DNA of 64,000 nt from an uncultured Bradyrhizobium sp. (GCF_936928535.1 NZ_CAKZHY010000096.1:103367-167366); one strand, 5' to 3'; shown: positions 27,106 to 35,564, numbered from the stretch's first letter. Made by a program: numbers and translations. The notes: generated by a model not told the origin, from the sequence alone.

Positions 27106-28392
27106 ATGAACGCACCCGCCACCTTCTCCTTCGAGACCCCCGGCGATGCCGAGCGCGCGGCCGAGTTGCGCCGCGTCAAGGCGCTGGCGACGCTGGTGCT
27201 GGCCTCGACGCTTCTGCTGTTCATTGTCGCCAAGTGGCTGTTGCCCGTGCATCCCGTGTTCGGCTTCATCGCTGCCTTCGCGGAGGCCGCGACCATCGGC
27301 GGGCTGGCCGACTGGTATGCCGTGGTCGCGCTGTTCAAGCGGCCGCTCGGCCTGCCGATCCCGCATACCGCGATCATCCAGAGCAATCAGGCCCGCATCG
27401 CCGACAAGCTCGGCGAATTCATCCAGGTGCATTTCCTCGAGGCAGGTCCCGTTGAGGCCAAGCTGAACGAGATCGACTTCGGCTCGTTCGTTGCCGACTG
27501 GCTGCGCGATCGCAAGCGCAGCGATGATCTTGCGCGCTTTGCGCTGCGACTGCTGCCGGAGGCCGTGTCCGCGACGGAAAGCTCCGGCCTGATGACCTTC
27601 ATCATCCGCCGCATGTCCTCGCAGATCCAGGCGGTCGACCTCGCGCCGCTCGCGGCCGGCACGCTGCGCGGCTTCGTCGCGGAGGGGCGGCACCAGATCC
27701 TGTTCGACGATCTGCTGCGCGTGATGCACGAGACGCTGACTCGAGGCGAGACCATGGCGATGATCCGCGAGAAGGTGCGCGCGGAATTGCCGACCCTGCT
27801 CAAACTCTATCGCGCCGACAAGTTTCTGCTGAACAAGATCGTCTCGTCCGCCACCGCGTTCTTCAACGAGGTGCGCAGCGATCCCAAGCATCCGTTCCGC
27901 GGCGAATTCGATCGCATGGTGCTGAGCTTCGTCGATCGGCTCGGCACCGACCAGGCCTATATCGACCGCATCGACGGCTTGAAGCGCGATCTGCTGGCGC
28001 GGCCCGAGCTTGCCGATCTCGCCCGCACCGTCTGGTCCAACACGCGCTCCTTCATCGAACGCAGTGCGTCCGGCGAAACGCAGGTTCTGCAGCATCATCT
28101 CGCCGGAATGTTCGTCTCGGCGGGCGATGCGCTCGCCGGCGATGCCGAGCTGCGCGGTGAAATCAACAAGGGTCTGGTCACGGTGCTGCACAGCTTCGTC
28201 GCCGACCAGAAAAGCGGTGTCTCGACCTTCATTTCCGATCAGGTCAAGGCGTGGGACATGGCGCAGCTGATTTCGCTGATCGAAATCAACATCGGGCGCG
28301 ACCTGCAATACATCCGCTTCAACGGCTCGCTGATTGGCGGGCTCGCGGGGTTGGCGCTCTACTCCGTAGAATTCCTGCTCCGATTGTTGTGA
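27106..28392 (+). CDS. DUF445 family membrane-associated protein
   Basis: A 428-residue protein of the DUF445 (YjiN-like) family. A membrane helix at about 26-45 is followed by HPVFGFIAAFAEAATIGGLADWYAVVALFKRPLGLPIPHTAII (roughly 48-90), the family hallmark. The long middle part is helical with repeated amphipathic segments, and the C-terminus ends in a hydrophobic helix (GGLAGLALYSVEFLLRLL). Function is not established in the family. No strong ribosome site is visible before the ATG. The gene appears monocistronic between a repeat and a 200-base gap. Confidence 0.85.
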   Translation: MNAPATFSFETPGDAERAAELRRVKALATLVLASTLLLFIVAKWLLPVHPVFGFIAAFAEAATIGGLADWYAVVALFKRPLGLPIPHTAIIQSNQARIADKLGEFIQVHFLEAGPVEAKLNEIDFGSFVADWLRDRKRSDDLARFALRLLPEAVSATESSGLMTFIIRRMSSQIQAVDLAPLAAGTLRGFVAEGRHQILFDDLLRVMHETLTRGETMAMIREKVRAELPTLLKLYRADKFLLNKIVSSATAFFNEVRSDPKHPFRGEFDRMVLSFVDRLGTDQAYIDRIDGLKRDLLARPELADLARTVWSNTRSFIERSASGETQVLQHHLAGMFVSAGDALAGDAELRGEINKGLVTVLHSFVADQKSGVSTFISDQVKAWDMAQLISLIEINIGRDLQYIRFNGSLIGGLAGLALYSVEFLLRLL

Positions 28393-28592
28393 CTTTTCCA
28401 TCACGGCCGTTAGCATTAACGCGCGGGCCTATTGTGGCCTTGCGTCTCTCCCGCTTGAATGTGCGGAACCGGCCGCCTAGCTGATTCATGTTGCGCTGCG
28501 GAACGATCAAGAAGCCGGCGTATTGGAATTCATGCCCATTGCCGGCATCGCGGCCGGCGGGCTCTTCAGGAATTCTTCCAAGGGGATCATTG

Positions 28593-29363
28593 ATGACCGC
28601 TACTGCCCAGACGCTGCGTCCGCCGTCCCGTACTCTGATGTTCATGGAAGGGCGCGCGATCCACGAGTTCGGCGCATTCCTCGGCGCGCTGCCGCTGCTG
28701 AGCCTTGCGCCGCGCGGCGATGGGCATCCGGTGCTGGTGCTGCCGGGCCTGGTGGCCTCCGACGTCTCCACGCGTGCGCTGCGCGGCTTTCTGACCAGCA
28801 AGGGCTATGCGGTCAGCGGCTGGCGCCAGGGCCGCAATTACGGCCTGCGCGAGGGCGTGCAGCATGCGATGGTCGACCTGGTCGAGGAGCTCAGCGACAG
28901 GCACGGCCGCAAGATCAGCCTGGTGGGCTGGAGCCTTGGCGGTCTCTATGCCCGCCAGCTCGCCAAGATGATGCCCGAGCGCGTGCGCCAGGTGATCACA
29001 CTCGGCAGCCCCTTTGCCGGTAATCCCCGGTCGACCAATGCATGGCGCGTCTATGAATGGGCGAGCGGGCGGAAGGCCGACGAGGTCGATCCGCGCTTCG
29101 GCGGCGATCTCGCCGTCCCGCCGCCGGTGCCGACCACCGCCATTTTCAGCCGCACCGACGGCGTCTGCGCCTGGCAGGGCTGCATGGAGAAGATGGGCGC
29201 GCAGACCGAGAGCATCGAGGTCGAGAGCAGTCATTGCGGCATGGGCCATCATCCCGCCGTCGTCTATGCCGTTGCCGACCGCCTCGCGCAGAAGGAGGGC
29301 CAGTGGCGCCCCTTCGATCGCAGCGGCTGGCGCAGCCTGGCCTATCCCGATCCGCACAGGTAG
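28593..29363 (+). CDS. Alpha/beta hydrolase, paralogue of the lipase-like protein at 15043
   Basis: A 256-residue hydrolase with oxyanion block APRGDGHPVLVLPGLVASDVS (about 38-58), nucleophile elbow GWSLGG (Ser at about 118), acid in SRTDGVC (about 187) and His in SSHCGMG (about 212). These match the 15043-15843 protein almost block for block, so the two are recent-looking paralogues or a conserved family. The ATG at 28593 follows AGGGGATCATTG; an upstream in-frame start would add 35 residues of no recognisable character. No signal peptide. Monocistronic by context. The substrate is probably an acyl ester. Confidence 0.82.
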   Translation: MTATAQTLRPPSRTLMFMEGRAIHEFGAFLGALPLLSLAPRGDGHPVLVLPGLVASDVSTRALRGFLTSKGYAVSGWRQGRNYGLREGVQHAMVDLVEELSDRHGRKISLVGWSLGGLYARQLAKMMPERVRQVITLGSPFAGNPRSTNAWRVYEWASGRKADEVDPRFGGDLAVPPPVPTTAIFSRTDGVCAWQGCMEKMGAQTESIEVESSHCGMGHHPAVVYAVADRLAQKEGQWRPFDRSGWRSLAYPDPHR

Positions 29364-29375
29364 CGCGCTTTCTTA

Positions 29376-29515
29376 CCTCGCCCCGCTTGCGGGGAGAGGT
29401 CGGATTGCGTCGAAGATGCAATCCGGGTGAGGGGGTACAGGTCTCACGAACATCTCACGTGCGGAGAGATGCCCCTCACCCCAACCCTCTCCCCGTAAGA
29501 ACGGGGAGAGGGAGT
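29376..29515. repeat. Intergenic palindromic repeat, family C
   Basis: Begins CTCGCCCCGCTTGCGGGGAGAGG, passes through GGGTGAGGGGGTACAGG, and ends CCCTCTCCCC...GGGGAGAGGG; the two GGGTGAGGGG / CCCCTCACCC halves are inverted. A close copy lies at 56761-56891 and a diverged one at 33879-34040. It lies between the hydrolase and paaX. Confidence 0.75.
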
Positions 29516-29577
29516 AGACGAACCAGTCGTCGCCGCCTCCATTGTCGCGCCCGCACCAAACGCGCTAAGCCTGCCGC

Positions 29578-30444
29578 ATGGCGCATCCGCTCTCCCGCAT
29601 TGTCGACCAGCTCAAGCGTGAGCCGTCACGCACAGGCTCCATCGTCATCACCATGTTCGGTGATGCCATCGTGCCGCGCGGCAGTTCGGTGTGGCTCGGC
29701 ACGCTGCTGGAATTCTTCGAGGGGCTGGACATCGATGCCGGTGTGGTGCGCACGGCGATGTCGCGCCTCGCCGCCGATGGCTGGCTGACGCGCGAGAAGG
29801 TTGGCCGCAACAGCTTTTATCGCCTCGCGGAGAAGGGGCGCGAGACGTTCGAAGCCGCCACGCGTCACATCTACGATCCGCCGCCATCCGACTGGACCGG
29901 TCGCTTCGAGCTGCTGCTGATCGGCAACGGCGAGGACCGCGACACCTCGCGCGAGGCGCTGCGCAATGCCGGCTTCGGCAGCCCGCTGCCGGGCGTGTGG
30001 GTCGCGCCATCAGGCGTTCCGGTGCCGGAGGAGGCCGCCGGTGCCATTCGCCTCGAGGTCTCGGCCGAGGACGACAGCGGCCGGCGCCTGCTCAGCGCGA
30101 GCTGGCCGCTGGAGCGCACCGCGGACGCCTATCTGAAGTTCATGAAGACCTTCGAGCCGCTGCGCGCCGCGCTCGCCCGCGGTTCGGAGCTGTCCGAGGC
30201 CGACGCTTTCACGGCGCGCATCCTCCTGATCCACTATTACCGCCGCGTCGTGCTGCGCGATCCGTTGCTGCCCGAAAGCCTGCTGCCGGCGGACTGGCCG
30301 GGCAGGGCAGCCCGCCGACTTTGCGGCGACATCTATCGCGCGCTGCTTGCTCCGTCGGAACAATGGCTTGATGGCCACGGAACCAATGAGAAAGGTCCGC
30401 TGCCGCCGGCGCGAAAGCTGCTCGAAAGGCGGTTCGGCCATTAG
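29578..30444 (+). CDS. paaX: PaaX-family repressor of phenylacetate catabolism
   Basis: A 288-residue GntR/PaaX-type repressor; family members bind phenylacetyl-CoA and release paa promoters. The N-terminal winged helix reads MAHPLSRIVDQLKREPSRTGSIVITMFGDAIVPRGSSVWLGTLLEFFEGLDIDAGVVRTAMSRLAADGWL in its general outline (residues 1-70), with VGRNSFYRLAEKGRETF as wing. PaaX central and C-terminal domains follow, including LLIHYYRRVVLRDPLLPESLLPADWPG (about 218-244). It is on the same strand as paaABCDE but 3.7 kb upstream, separated by a foreign-looking segment. Its stop codon overlaps the stop of a transposase remnant on the other strand. Tail length looks normal. Confidence 0.9.
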   Translation: MAHPLSRIVDQLKREPSRTGSIVITMFGDAIVPRGSSVWLGTLLEFFEGLDIDAGVVRTAMSRLAADGWLTREKVGRNSFYRLAEKGRETFEAATRHIYDPPPSDWTGRFELLLIGNGEDRDTSREALRNAGFGSPLPGVWVAPSGVPVPEEAAGAIRLEVSAEDDSGRRLLSASWPLERTADAYLKFMKTFEPLRAALARGSELSEADAFTARILLIHYYRRVVLRDPLLPESLLPADWPGRAARRLCGDIYRALLAPSEQWLDGHGTNEKGPLPPARKLLERRFGH

Positions 30445-30671
30445 CTGGGGCGCGGGCTCATAAACGCAGCCAGCCATAGGCGGATAGATGCGAATTGGAC
30501 GAAGGCAAGGTAGTTTCCTGCAAGCTTGTCGTAATGCGTCACCACCTGACCGCATTGCTTGATCCTGTTGAAGAACCGTTCGACGCGGTTGCGAGGGCGG
30601 TAGAGGTACGGGTTAAAGCAGATCGGATCGCTGCGGTTGCTTTTCGGCGGGATGTTGGCCCGCGCTTGAAA
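30441..30671 (-). pseudogene. C-terminal remnant of an IS5-family (IS427-type) transposase
   Basis: Reading the minus strand from about 30671, the frame gives FQARANIPPKSNRSDPICF, then NPYLYRPRNRVERFFNRIK (with the catalytic Glu of the DDE triad), QVVTHYDKLAGNYLAFVQFASIRLWL and a TAA at 30441-30443. That is the C-terminal third of an IS427-subgroup transposase. The frame is closed by a TGA at 30672-30674 and no N-terminal part, terminal inverted repeat or target duplication is seen, so it is a dead fragment. It marks the left edge of the segment inserted between paaX and paaA. Confidence 0.85.
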
Positions 30672-30735
30672 TCACGGGACTGCCGCCAAGCGCAATGTTT
30701 CTCTCTCGGACGGTTCGGCGGCCGGCTTCCAAGTT

Positions 30736-31749
30736 TCAACAAAGCCGCGACTCGGTCAGATTAAAGCGGCCGGCGCGGACAACCGCGATGGGATGGAAGC
30801 CGCTCGCGGTCAGAAGCCGACCATATTCGCTGTCCGTCCGTTCCCGTCCGCCCGGACCGCGCAGCATGTTCACATCGCTCATCGCGCACGACCTGCCCGC
30901 GTCATCGGTACCGGGCAATTCCGGCATCGCACGTTCGACCAATAGCAGTCTGCCGTTTTGGGGAAGCGCTTTGCGGCAGTTTTTCAAAATGATGCGGCTG
31001 CGCTCATCATCCCAGTCGTGAACAACGCTTTTCAAGATGATCGCATCGACCACTACAGGTACCGCTTGAAAGAAATCGCCTGCAACAAAGTCGACGCGGT
31101 CCGAGATTCCGAGGCGCCCGAAGTGCTGGTTGGCGGCGTTGGCGCATCTCGGCAGATCGAAAACCGTTCCTCTCATGGTTGAATGTGCTCTCGCCACGGC
31201 GCCCATAAGCTCCCCGGAGCCGCCTCCGACGTCCATCAAGTGGGTGATAGTGCCGAAGTCGTAAGCCTGCAGCAGATCGTGTGTGACCAGCCGCGTCAGG
31301 TCTGTCATGGCTTCATTGAATATCCGCACCTGCTCTGGCGAGCGCGCCATTAAGTCGAAATTGTCGTCGACGTCCTGAAGTTGGGAAGCCGTCTTGCCCG
31401 ACATGATTGAATCCAGAAGACCATCCCACCTTCTGGTCAGCATGGAACCTTCAAAAATCACCCAGTTCTTGAATGATCGTCCCGCAGCACCGTCGAGCCC
31501 CGCCCCCAGTTCGGTTAGCAAGTAGCGGCCTTCACCGACGCGAGAGCAAATGCCGACGGTCGAGAGAGCGACGAGCAAGCGGGCAAGTGCATCCCGATCC
31601 GTGTTGGTTCGGCTCGCAAGTTCGTCGACCGTTTGCGGTCCGTCGCGCAGCAACTCGGCGAGCCCCAGCCGGGCAGCGACATAGATCACTGCCGTCACGC
31701 GGTGCGATTGAACAAGATCCAGCAACTTTTCGCGGAGATCGGTGGTCAT
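30736..31749 (-). CDS. SAM-dependent O-methyltransferase (plant-type/acetylserotonin OMT family)
   Basis: A 337-residue small-molecule O-methyltransferase. The N-terminal dimerisation winged helix covers about 10-95 (YVAARLGLAELLRDGPQTVDELASRTNTDRDALARLLVAL). The SAM motif is LMDVGGGSGELMGAVARAH (about 170-188), and the catalytic-base region is SVVHDWDDERS (about 240-250), where His is the usual base. It ends GRFNLTESR, close to the family norm. The stop-to-start gap to the upstream binding-protein gene is 8 bases, so they share a transcript. Base composition appears lower in GC than flanking genes, consistent with transfer. The acceptor is unknown, probably a phenolic or polyketide hydroxyl. 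Confidence 0.85.
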   Translation of the reverse strand: MTTDLREKLLDLVQSHRVTAVIYVAARLGLAELLRDGPQTVDELASRTNTDRDALARLLVALSTVGICSRVGEGRYLLTELGAGLDGAAGRSFKNWVIFEGSMLTRRWDGLLDSIMSGKTASQLQDVDDNFDLMARSPEQVRIFNEAMTDLTRLVTHDLLQAYDFGTITHLMDVGGGSGELMGAVARAHSTMRGTVFDLPRCANAANQHFGRLGISDRVDFVAGDFFQAVPVVVDAIILKSVVHDWDDERSRIILKNCRKALPQNGRLLLVERAMPELPGTDDAGRSCAMSDVNMLRGPGGRERTDSEYGRLLTASGFHPIAVVRAGRFNLTESRLC

Positions 31750-31757
31750 GTGCCGCT

Positions 31758-32723
31758 CTAGCCTTCGATCGGGAATCCTGACGCCTTGACGATCGGTCCC
31801 CAGCGTTCGAACTCAGCGCGCTGGATATGTTTAAGTTCGTCCGATGTCGTTCCTGTCGGTTCGCACCCCATGGCTTGAATCTTTGCACGCACTGTGGGGT
31901 CGCTCCCGATTGCAATGATCTCCTTTCCCACGTGTTCAACGAACTCATGCGAGGAATGCGCAGGCGCATAGAATGCGAACCACCCGGCTGCGTCGATATC
32001 GATCCCGCTCTCTTTCAGAGTTGCGGTCTGGGGCAGGAAGGAAGATCGCGCAGCGGCTGCGGTGGCGATGATGCGTATGCCACCGCCCCTGTGTTGCTCC
32101 AGGAGTTCAGAAACAAACGCCATATACATCGGGACCCGGCCGGCCAGCACATCTGGGAGGGCAGCAGGCGTACCCTTATAGGGCGTGTGGCGTAGGTTCA
32201 GGCCTGTGATCCGGCCAAACTCGCCGCAGATGAAATGAGGCGCTGTACCTGCTCCCGGCGAGCCGTACACGGCCTCTTCGGGATTGGCCTTCATCCAGTC
32301 GATGAGTTCGTGCACCGAATGGATGGGTAGCTTCCCGCTGACGGCCAGAGCGAGATCGACCGTCATCACCTGCGAAAGTGGCACGAAGTCGCGCTCTGCA
32401 TCATATCCCAGGCTCTTGAAGAGATGCGGCTGAAGTGTGAACTGCGAAGCGGAAGCAAACAGCACTGCCTCCTCTCGCGGTGCGGCATTCTTGACCGCCT
32501 GAGCACCGATGCGCCCGCCGGCGCCAGCAAGGTTCTCTACAATCGCCACCTGGCCGAGCCTGGTATTAAGTTGCTCGGCAAACAGCCGGGCGATCGAATC
32601 TCCCGACCCGCCAGGCGCGAATGGAAACACGATCTTCAGCGGCGTGTCGGCAGCAATAAGGGGTAGCGGAAGAGCCAGAGCTGAAAACCCGGCGAATATG
32701 GCGCGACGCGAGAGAAGCTGCAT
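31758..32723 (-). CDS. Tripartite tricarboxylate transporter-type substrate-binding protein (Bug/TctC family)
   Basis: A 321-residue periplasmic binding protein. The ATG at 32723 is favoured because GGAGA lies six bases upstream; an ATG four codons earlier has no ribosome site. The signal MQLLSRRAIFAGFSALALPLPLIAA contains a twin-arginine-like SRRAIF. Family blocks are LKIVFPFAPGGSGDSIARLFAEQL (about 28-51), VENLAGAGGRIGAQAV and VYGSPGAGTAPHFICGEF (about 130-147). No TctA or TctB membrane subunit is present, so it is an orphan, as most Bug proteins are. It is divergent from the LysR gene, which probably controls it. Confidence 0.88.
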   Translation of the reverse strand: MQLLSRRAIFAGFSALALPLPLIAADTPLKIVFPFAPGGSGDSIARLFAEQLNTRLGQVAIVENLAGAGGRIGAQAVKNAAPREEAVLFASASQFTLQPHLFKSLGYDAERDFVPLSQVMTVDLALAVSGKLPIHSVHELIDWMKANPEEAVYGSPGAGTAPHFICGEFGRITGLNLRHTPYKGTPAALPDVLAGRVPMYMAFVSELLEQHRGGGIRIIATAAAARSSFLPQTATLKESGIDIDAAGWFAFYAPAHSSHEFVEHVGKEIIAIGSDPTVRAKIQAMGCEPTGTTSDELKHIQRAEFERWGPIVKASGFPIEG

Positions 32724-32798
32724 GGCGTTCTCCATGTGCTTGGGACAGCCATGCGATGATCCGGCCGGCTTTCCATCTCGCTATTCTGGAGCAACAAA

Positions 32799-32837
32799 GC
32801 TATAACCCGAAATCGCATTTTCCTATCGGGCTATAAC
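32799..32837. promoter_or_regulatory. Candidate LysR operator between the Bug and LysR genes
   Basis: GCTATAAC occurs twice (32799-32806 and 32830-32837), and between the copies CCCGA (32806-32810) and TCGGG (32826-32830) form an inverted repeat with 15 bases between the arms. The site is about 15 bases upstream of the LysR start and 76 bases upstream of the Bug start, where LysR proteins usually bind for autoregulation and divergent activation. Confidence 0.5.
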
Positions 32838-32852
32838 GTGAGGTGAATACCC

Positions 32853-33794
32853 ATGCAGTGGCACGAAAGCATAGGCCGGCGCCTGCGCCTCAAGGATCTG
32901 CATACGCTGCAGACCGTCGCGGAGGTCGGCAGCATGGCCAAGGCGTCTCGCCGTCTCGGGTTGTCGCAGCCGGCGATTTCCAAAGCTATCACCGATATGG
33001 AGCATGCCGTCGGAGCTGCGCTGCTGGATCGCACTTCGCGCGGAGTTGAACTCACCGAATGCGGTCGTCTTCTTGTCGATCGCACGCGCGTCGTCTTCGA
33101 CGAAATAAAGCTAGGTGTTGCGGAGGTCGTGCAAAGGTCGGATCCGGCGCAAGGGTTCGTTGCGATCGGTACAACCGAGCCGGTCACCGCTATCGTTACG
33201 GAAATTATCGAACATCTCGTCCGCAGATATCCGGGCATAAAGTATCATATCACGATAGGCGATCGGGATGCGCTGGAGCATGCTCTGCGCCAGAGAATGC
33301 TTGATCTGGCCATAACGCGATGGTCGCCGTTGCCGGCCGCCGATGATTTGTCCGCGGAGGTGCTCTTTAGATCCTCCCTTGCGGTGATGGCGGAGCGAAA
33401 GCATCCGCTCCTGCGATCGAGGAAGAAATTGAAACTCGCAGAACTAATGCAAGAGCAATGGACGCTCTCGCCGCCCGATACTTTTTTGGGACGTACCGGC
33501 GCCGAGCTATTTCGGCGACACAATCTGCCGCTTCCGCCAACCACCGTCACCACGATTTCAATCTACATGCGGTTGAATCTGTTGGCGAGCAGCCGGTTCA
33601 TAACCCTATTGCCCATGCAGATACTCAGAATGCGATCGAGTAGCGCATGGCTGCGCGCGCTGAACGTCGATCTTGGCGATACATCCGCGCCGATAGCCTC
33701 GATCACCTTGAAGGGACGACGGGCCGGAGGTGCCGTTAAACTATTCCAAGAGGCCAGCCGGGATGTCTGTAAGGCGCTGGTTGGAGTGAACTGA
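32853..33794 (+). CDS. LysR-type transcriptional regulator
   Basis: A 313-residue LysR-family protein. The helix-turn-helix is in LRLKDLHTLQTVAEVGSMAKASRRLGLSQPAISKAITDME (outline of residues 12-51), followed by the linker helix and an effector domain starting about 92 (GFVAIGTTEPVTAIVTEII). VMAERKHPLLRSRKKLKLAELMQEQWTLSPP is the second half of the ligand fold. It is divergent from the Bug/O-methyltransferase operon and ends 342 bases before paaA. Codon use (ATA, CTA, AAA) and lower GC than neighbours point to acquisition together with that operon. The ligand is unknown. Confidence 0.87.
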   Translation: MQWHESIGRRLRLKDLHTLQTVAEVGSMAKASRRLGLSQPAISKAITDMEHAVGAALLDRTSRGVELTECGRLLVDRTRVVFDEIKLGVAEVVQRSDPAQGFVAIGTTEPVTAIVTEIIEHLVRRYPGIKYHITIGDRDALEHALRQRMLDLAITRWSPLPAADDLSAEVLFRSSLAVMAERKHPLLRSRKKLKLAELMQEQWTLSPPDTFLGRTGAELFRRHNLPLPPTTVTTISIYMRLNLLASSRFITLLPMQILRMRSSSAWLRALNVDLGDTSAPIASITLKGRRAGGAVKLFQEASRDVCKALVGVN

Positions 33795-33878
33795 TTGGTC
33801 CGAGCGGACTGTTCATAAGCGGAACTGACGAATTTATGAGTACGCGTGCTAGGTCCGGGCGAGCTGCGCATTACATTG

Positions 33879-34040
33879 CCCTCGCCCTTTGTGAGAGAGG
33901 GCAGCTCCGCCGGCGGATGCGATCTCGCTAGGGTGAGAAGTTCTTCTCCACACGCATTCGATGATTGGTTGAGGTGCGCGGGGAGAACCCCTCATCCGCC
34001 TTGCCTTCGGCAAGGCACCTTCTCCCGCAGGGGGAGAAGC
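33879..34040. repeat. Intergenic repeat, diverged family C
   Basis: CCCTCGCCCTTTGTGAGAGAGGGC, GGGTGAGAAG, CCCCTCATCCGCC-TTGCC-TTCGGCAAGGC and TTCTCCCGCAGGGGGAGAAG are arranged as in the copies at 29376 and 56761, but with many differences. It occupies most of the gap between the LysR gene and the paaA promoter. Internal hairpins (GCCTTGCCTTCGGCAAGGC) are strong. Confidence 0.6.
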
Positions 34041-34081
34041 AAAGAGCGTCCCGAGCCTCGCATTTATGTTACAGAAATATC

Positions 34082-34109
34082 TTGCATGACGTAATTTTTG
34101 TTATATATT
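34082..34109 (+). promoter_or_regulatory. Candidate sigma70-type promoter of the paa operon
   Basis: TTGCAT (34082-34087) and TATATT (34104-34109) are separated by 16 bases in an unusually AT-rich patch 27 bases before the paaA start. TGTTAC and TTGTTATA repeats around it could be part of a PaaX operator, but I cannot define one with confidence. Confidence 0.4.
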
Positions 34110-34135
34110 GCCTCTCAATAAACGGGAGGACGCGC

Positions 34136-35128
34136 ATGTATACCCAGGCGCTGAACACGGCCGAGACCGACGATCGCGGTCTTGAGGATGCGGCCAAGGC
34201 CGCGCGGTTCCAGGCCCGCATTGATGCCGAGGAGCGGATCGAGCCGAACGACTGGATGCCGGCGGCGTATCGCAAGACGCTCACCCGCCAGATCTCCCAG
34301 CACGCTCACTCCGAAATCGTCGGCATGCTGCCCGAAGGCAACTGGATCACGCGCGCGCCGACCTTGCGCCGCAAGGCCGCGCTGCTCGCCAAGGTGCAGG
34401 ACGAGTGCGGCCACGGGCTTTATCTTTACGCCGCCGCCGAGACGCTCGGCTCTTCGCGCGAAAAGCTGGTCGACGCGATGCTCGCCGGCAAGGCCAAGTA
34501 CTCTTCGATCTTCAATTATCCGACGCTGACTTGGGCCGACATCGGCACGATCGGCTGGTTGGTCGACGGCGCCGCGATCATGAACCAGATCCCGCTGTGC
34601 CGCTGCTCCTACGGTCCCTATGCGCGCGCGATGATCCGCGTCTGCAAGGAGGAATCGTTCCACCAGCGCCAGGGCTACGAGATTATGATCACCCTGTGCC
34701 GCGGCTCGGACGAGCAGAAGGCGATGGCGCAGGACGCGTTGAACAGATGGTGGTGGCCGGTGCTGATGATGTTCGGCCCGCCTGATGCAACCAGCCAGCA
34801 CAGCGACACCTCGACCAAGTGGAAGATCAAGCGCTTCTCCAATGACGAGCTGCGCCAGAAATTCGTCGATGCCACCGTGCCGCAGGCGCAGTATCTCGGC
34901 CTCACCATTCCCGATGCCGGCATGACCCAGGATGCGGACGGGCACTGGCGTTACAGCGAGATCGACTGGACCGAGTTCAAGCAGGTGCTCGCCGGCAACG
35001 GCCCCTGCAACCGCGACCGCATCGCCGCGCGCCGCAAGGCCCATGATGACGGAGCCTGGGTGCGCGAGGCCGCGGCCGCCTATGCCGCAAAGCGCGCGCA
35101 GCGTCAGACCGCCCAAGCCGCGGAATAG
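34136..35128 (+). CDS. paaA: 1,2-phenylacetyl-CoA epoxidase, catalytic subunit PaaA
   Basis: Diiron monooxygenase subunit of 330 residues that forms the ring 1,2-epoxide of phenylacetyl-CoA, within the PaaABCE complex. Metal-ligand helices are recognisable in QISQHAHSEIVGMLPEGNWI (about 54-73), KVQDECGHGLYLYAAAETLG (about 86-105) and CKEESFHQRQGYEIM (about 172-186). It is preceded by a GGGAGGA ribosome site and an AT-rich promoter, and followed by paaB after 10 bases. Length and motifs match the family fully. It is the first gene of paaABCDE-paaI-paaK, expected to be repressed by PaaX until phenylacetyl-CoA accumulates. Confidence 0.96.
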   Translation: MYTQALNTAETDDRGLEDAAKAARFQARIDAEERIEPNDWMPAAYRKTLTRQISQHAHSEIVGMLPEGNWITRAPTLRRKAALLAKVQDECGHGLYLYAAAETLGSSREKLVDAMLAGKAKYSSIFNYPTLTWADIGTIGWLVDGAAIMNQIPLCRCSYGPYARAMIRVCKEESFHQRQGYEIMITLCRGSDEQKAMAQDALNRWWWPVLMMFGPPDATSQHSDTSTKWKIKRFSNDELRQKFVDATVPQAQYLGLTIPDAGMTQDADGHWRYSEIDWTEFKQVLAGNGPCNRDRIAARRKAHDDGAWVREAAAAYAAKRAQRQTAQAAE

Positions 35129-35138
35129 GGAGATCAAT

Positions 35139-35426
35139 ATGGCCACGCCGAACACGCCGCTGTGGGAAGTCTTCATTCGCAGTCGCAACGGGCTCGCGCA
35201 CAAGCATGTCGGGTCGCTGCATGCGAGCGATGCCACCATGGCGCTGCAAGCCGCCCGTGACATCTACACCCGCCGCGGTGAGGGCCTCTCCATCTGGGTC
35301 GTGCCGTCCACCGCGATCACAGCGAGCGATCCCGCCGAGAAGGGCATGATGTTCGAGCCGGCGGAATCGAAGATCTACCGGCACCCGACCTTCTACGAGG
35401 TGCCGGAAGAAGTGGGGCATATGTAG
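35139..35426 (+). CDS. paaB: 1,2-phenylacetyl-CoA epoxidase subunit PaaB
   Basis: A 95-residue small subunit of the phenylacetyl-CoA epoxidase. The sequence TPLWEVFIRSRNGLAHKHVGSLHASDATMALQAARDIYTRRGEG (outline of residues 6-49) is the family signature, with SIWVVPSTAITASDP and the C-terminal YRHPTFYEVPEEVGHM. It has no catalytic metal site and acts in assembly of the complex. Starts 10 bases after paaA with AGGGAGATC as ribosome site. A palindromic repeat separates it from paaC. Confidence 0.95.
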   Translation: MATPNTPLWEVFIRSRNGLAHKHVGSLHASDATMALQAARDIYTRRGEGLSIWVVPSTAITASDPAEKGMMFEPAESKIYRHPTFYEVPEEVGHM

Positions 35427-35435
35427 CGCTCTTTC

Positions 35436-35534
35436 CCCTCATGGTGAGGAGCCGCGAAGCGGCGTCTCGAACCATGAAGGCCGTAACCTGCGGCCATCCT
35501 TCGAGACGGCGCTTCGCGCCTCCTCAGGATGAGG
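35436..35534. repeat. Palindromic repeat, family D, inside the paa operon
   Basis: CCCCTCATGGTGAGGAGCCGCGAAGCGGCGTCTCG and CGAGACGGCGCTTCGCGCCTCCTCAGGATGAGG are inverted arms around a CATGAAGGCC core, filling most of the 138-base paaB-paaC gap. The large hairpin could influence mRNA stability or processing between the genes. A related copy lies at 39954-40084. Confidence 0.75.
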
Positions 35535-35564
35535 TCGGAACAAGTGGCAAGATGGATAGGATAG

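Noticed and set aside
28393..28592. Possible small gene in the 200-base gap before the second hydrolase
   Set aside because: The only in-frame extension (from 28488) has no ribosome site and no family similarity; nothing else convincing is present.
30539..30742. Short minus-strand frame over the transposase remnant
   Set aside because: It is a different reading frame of the transposase DNA; the correct frame shows the IS5-type motif RNRVERFFNRIK and ends at 30441.
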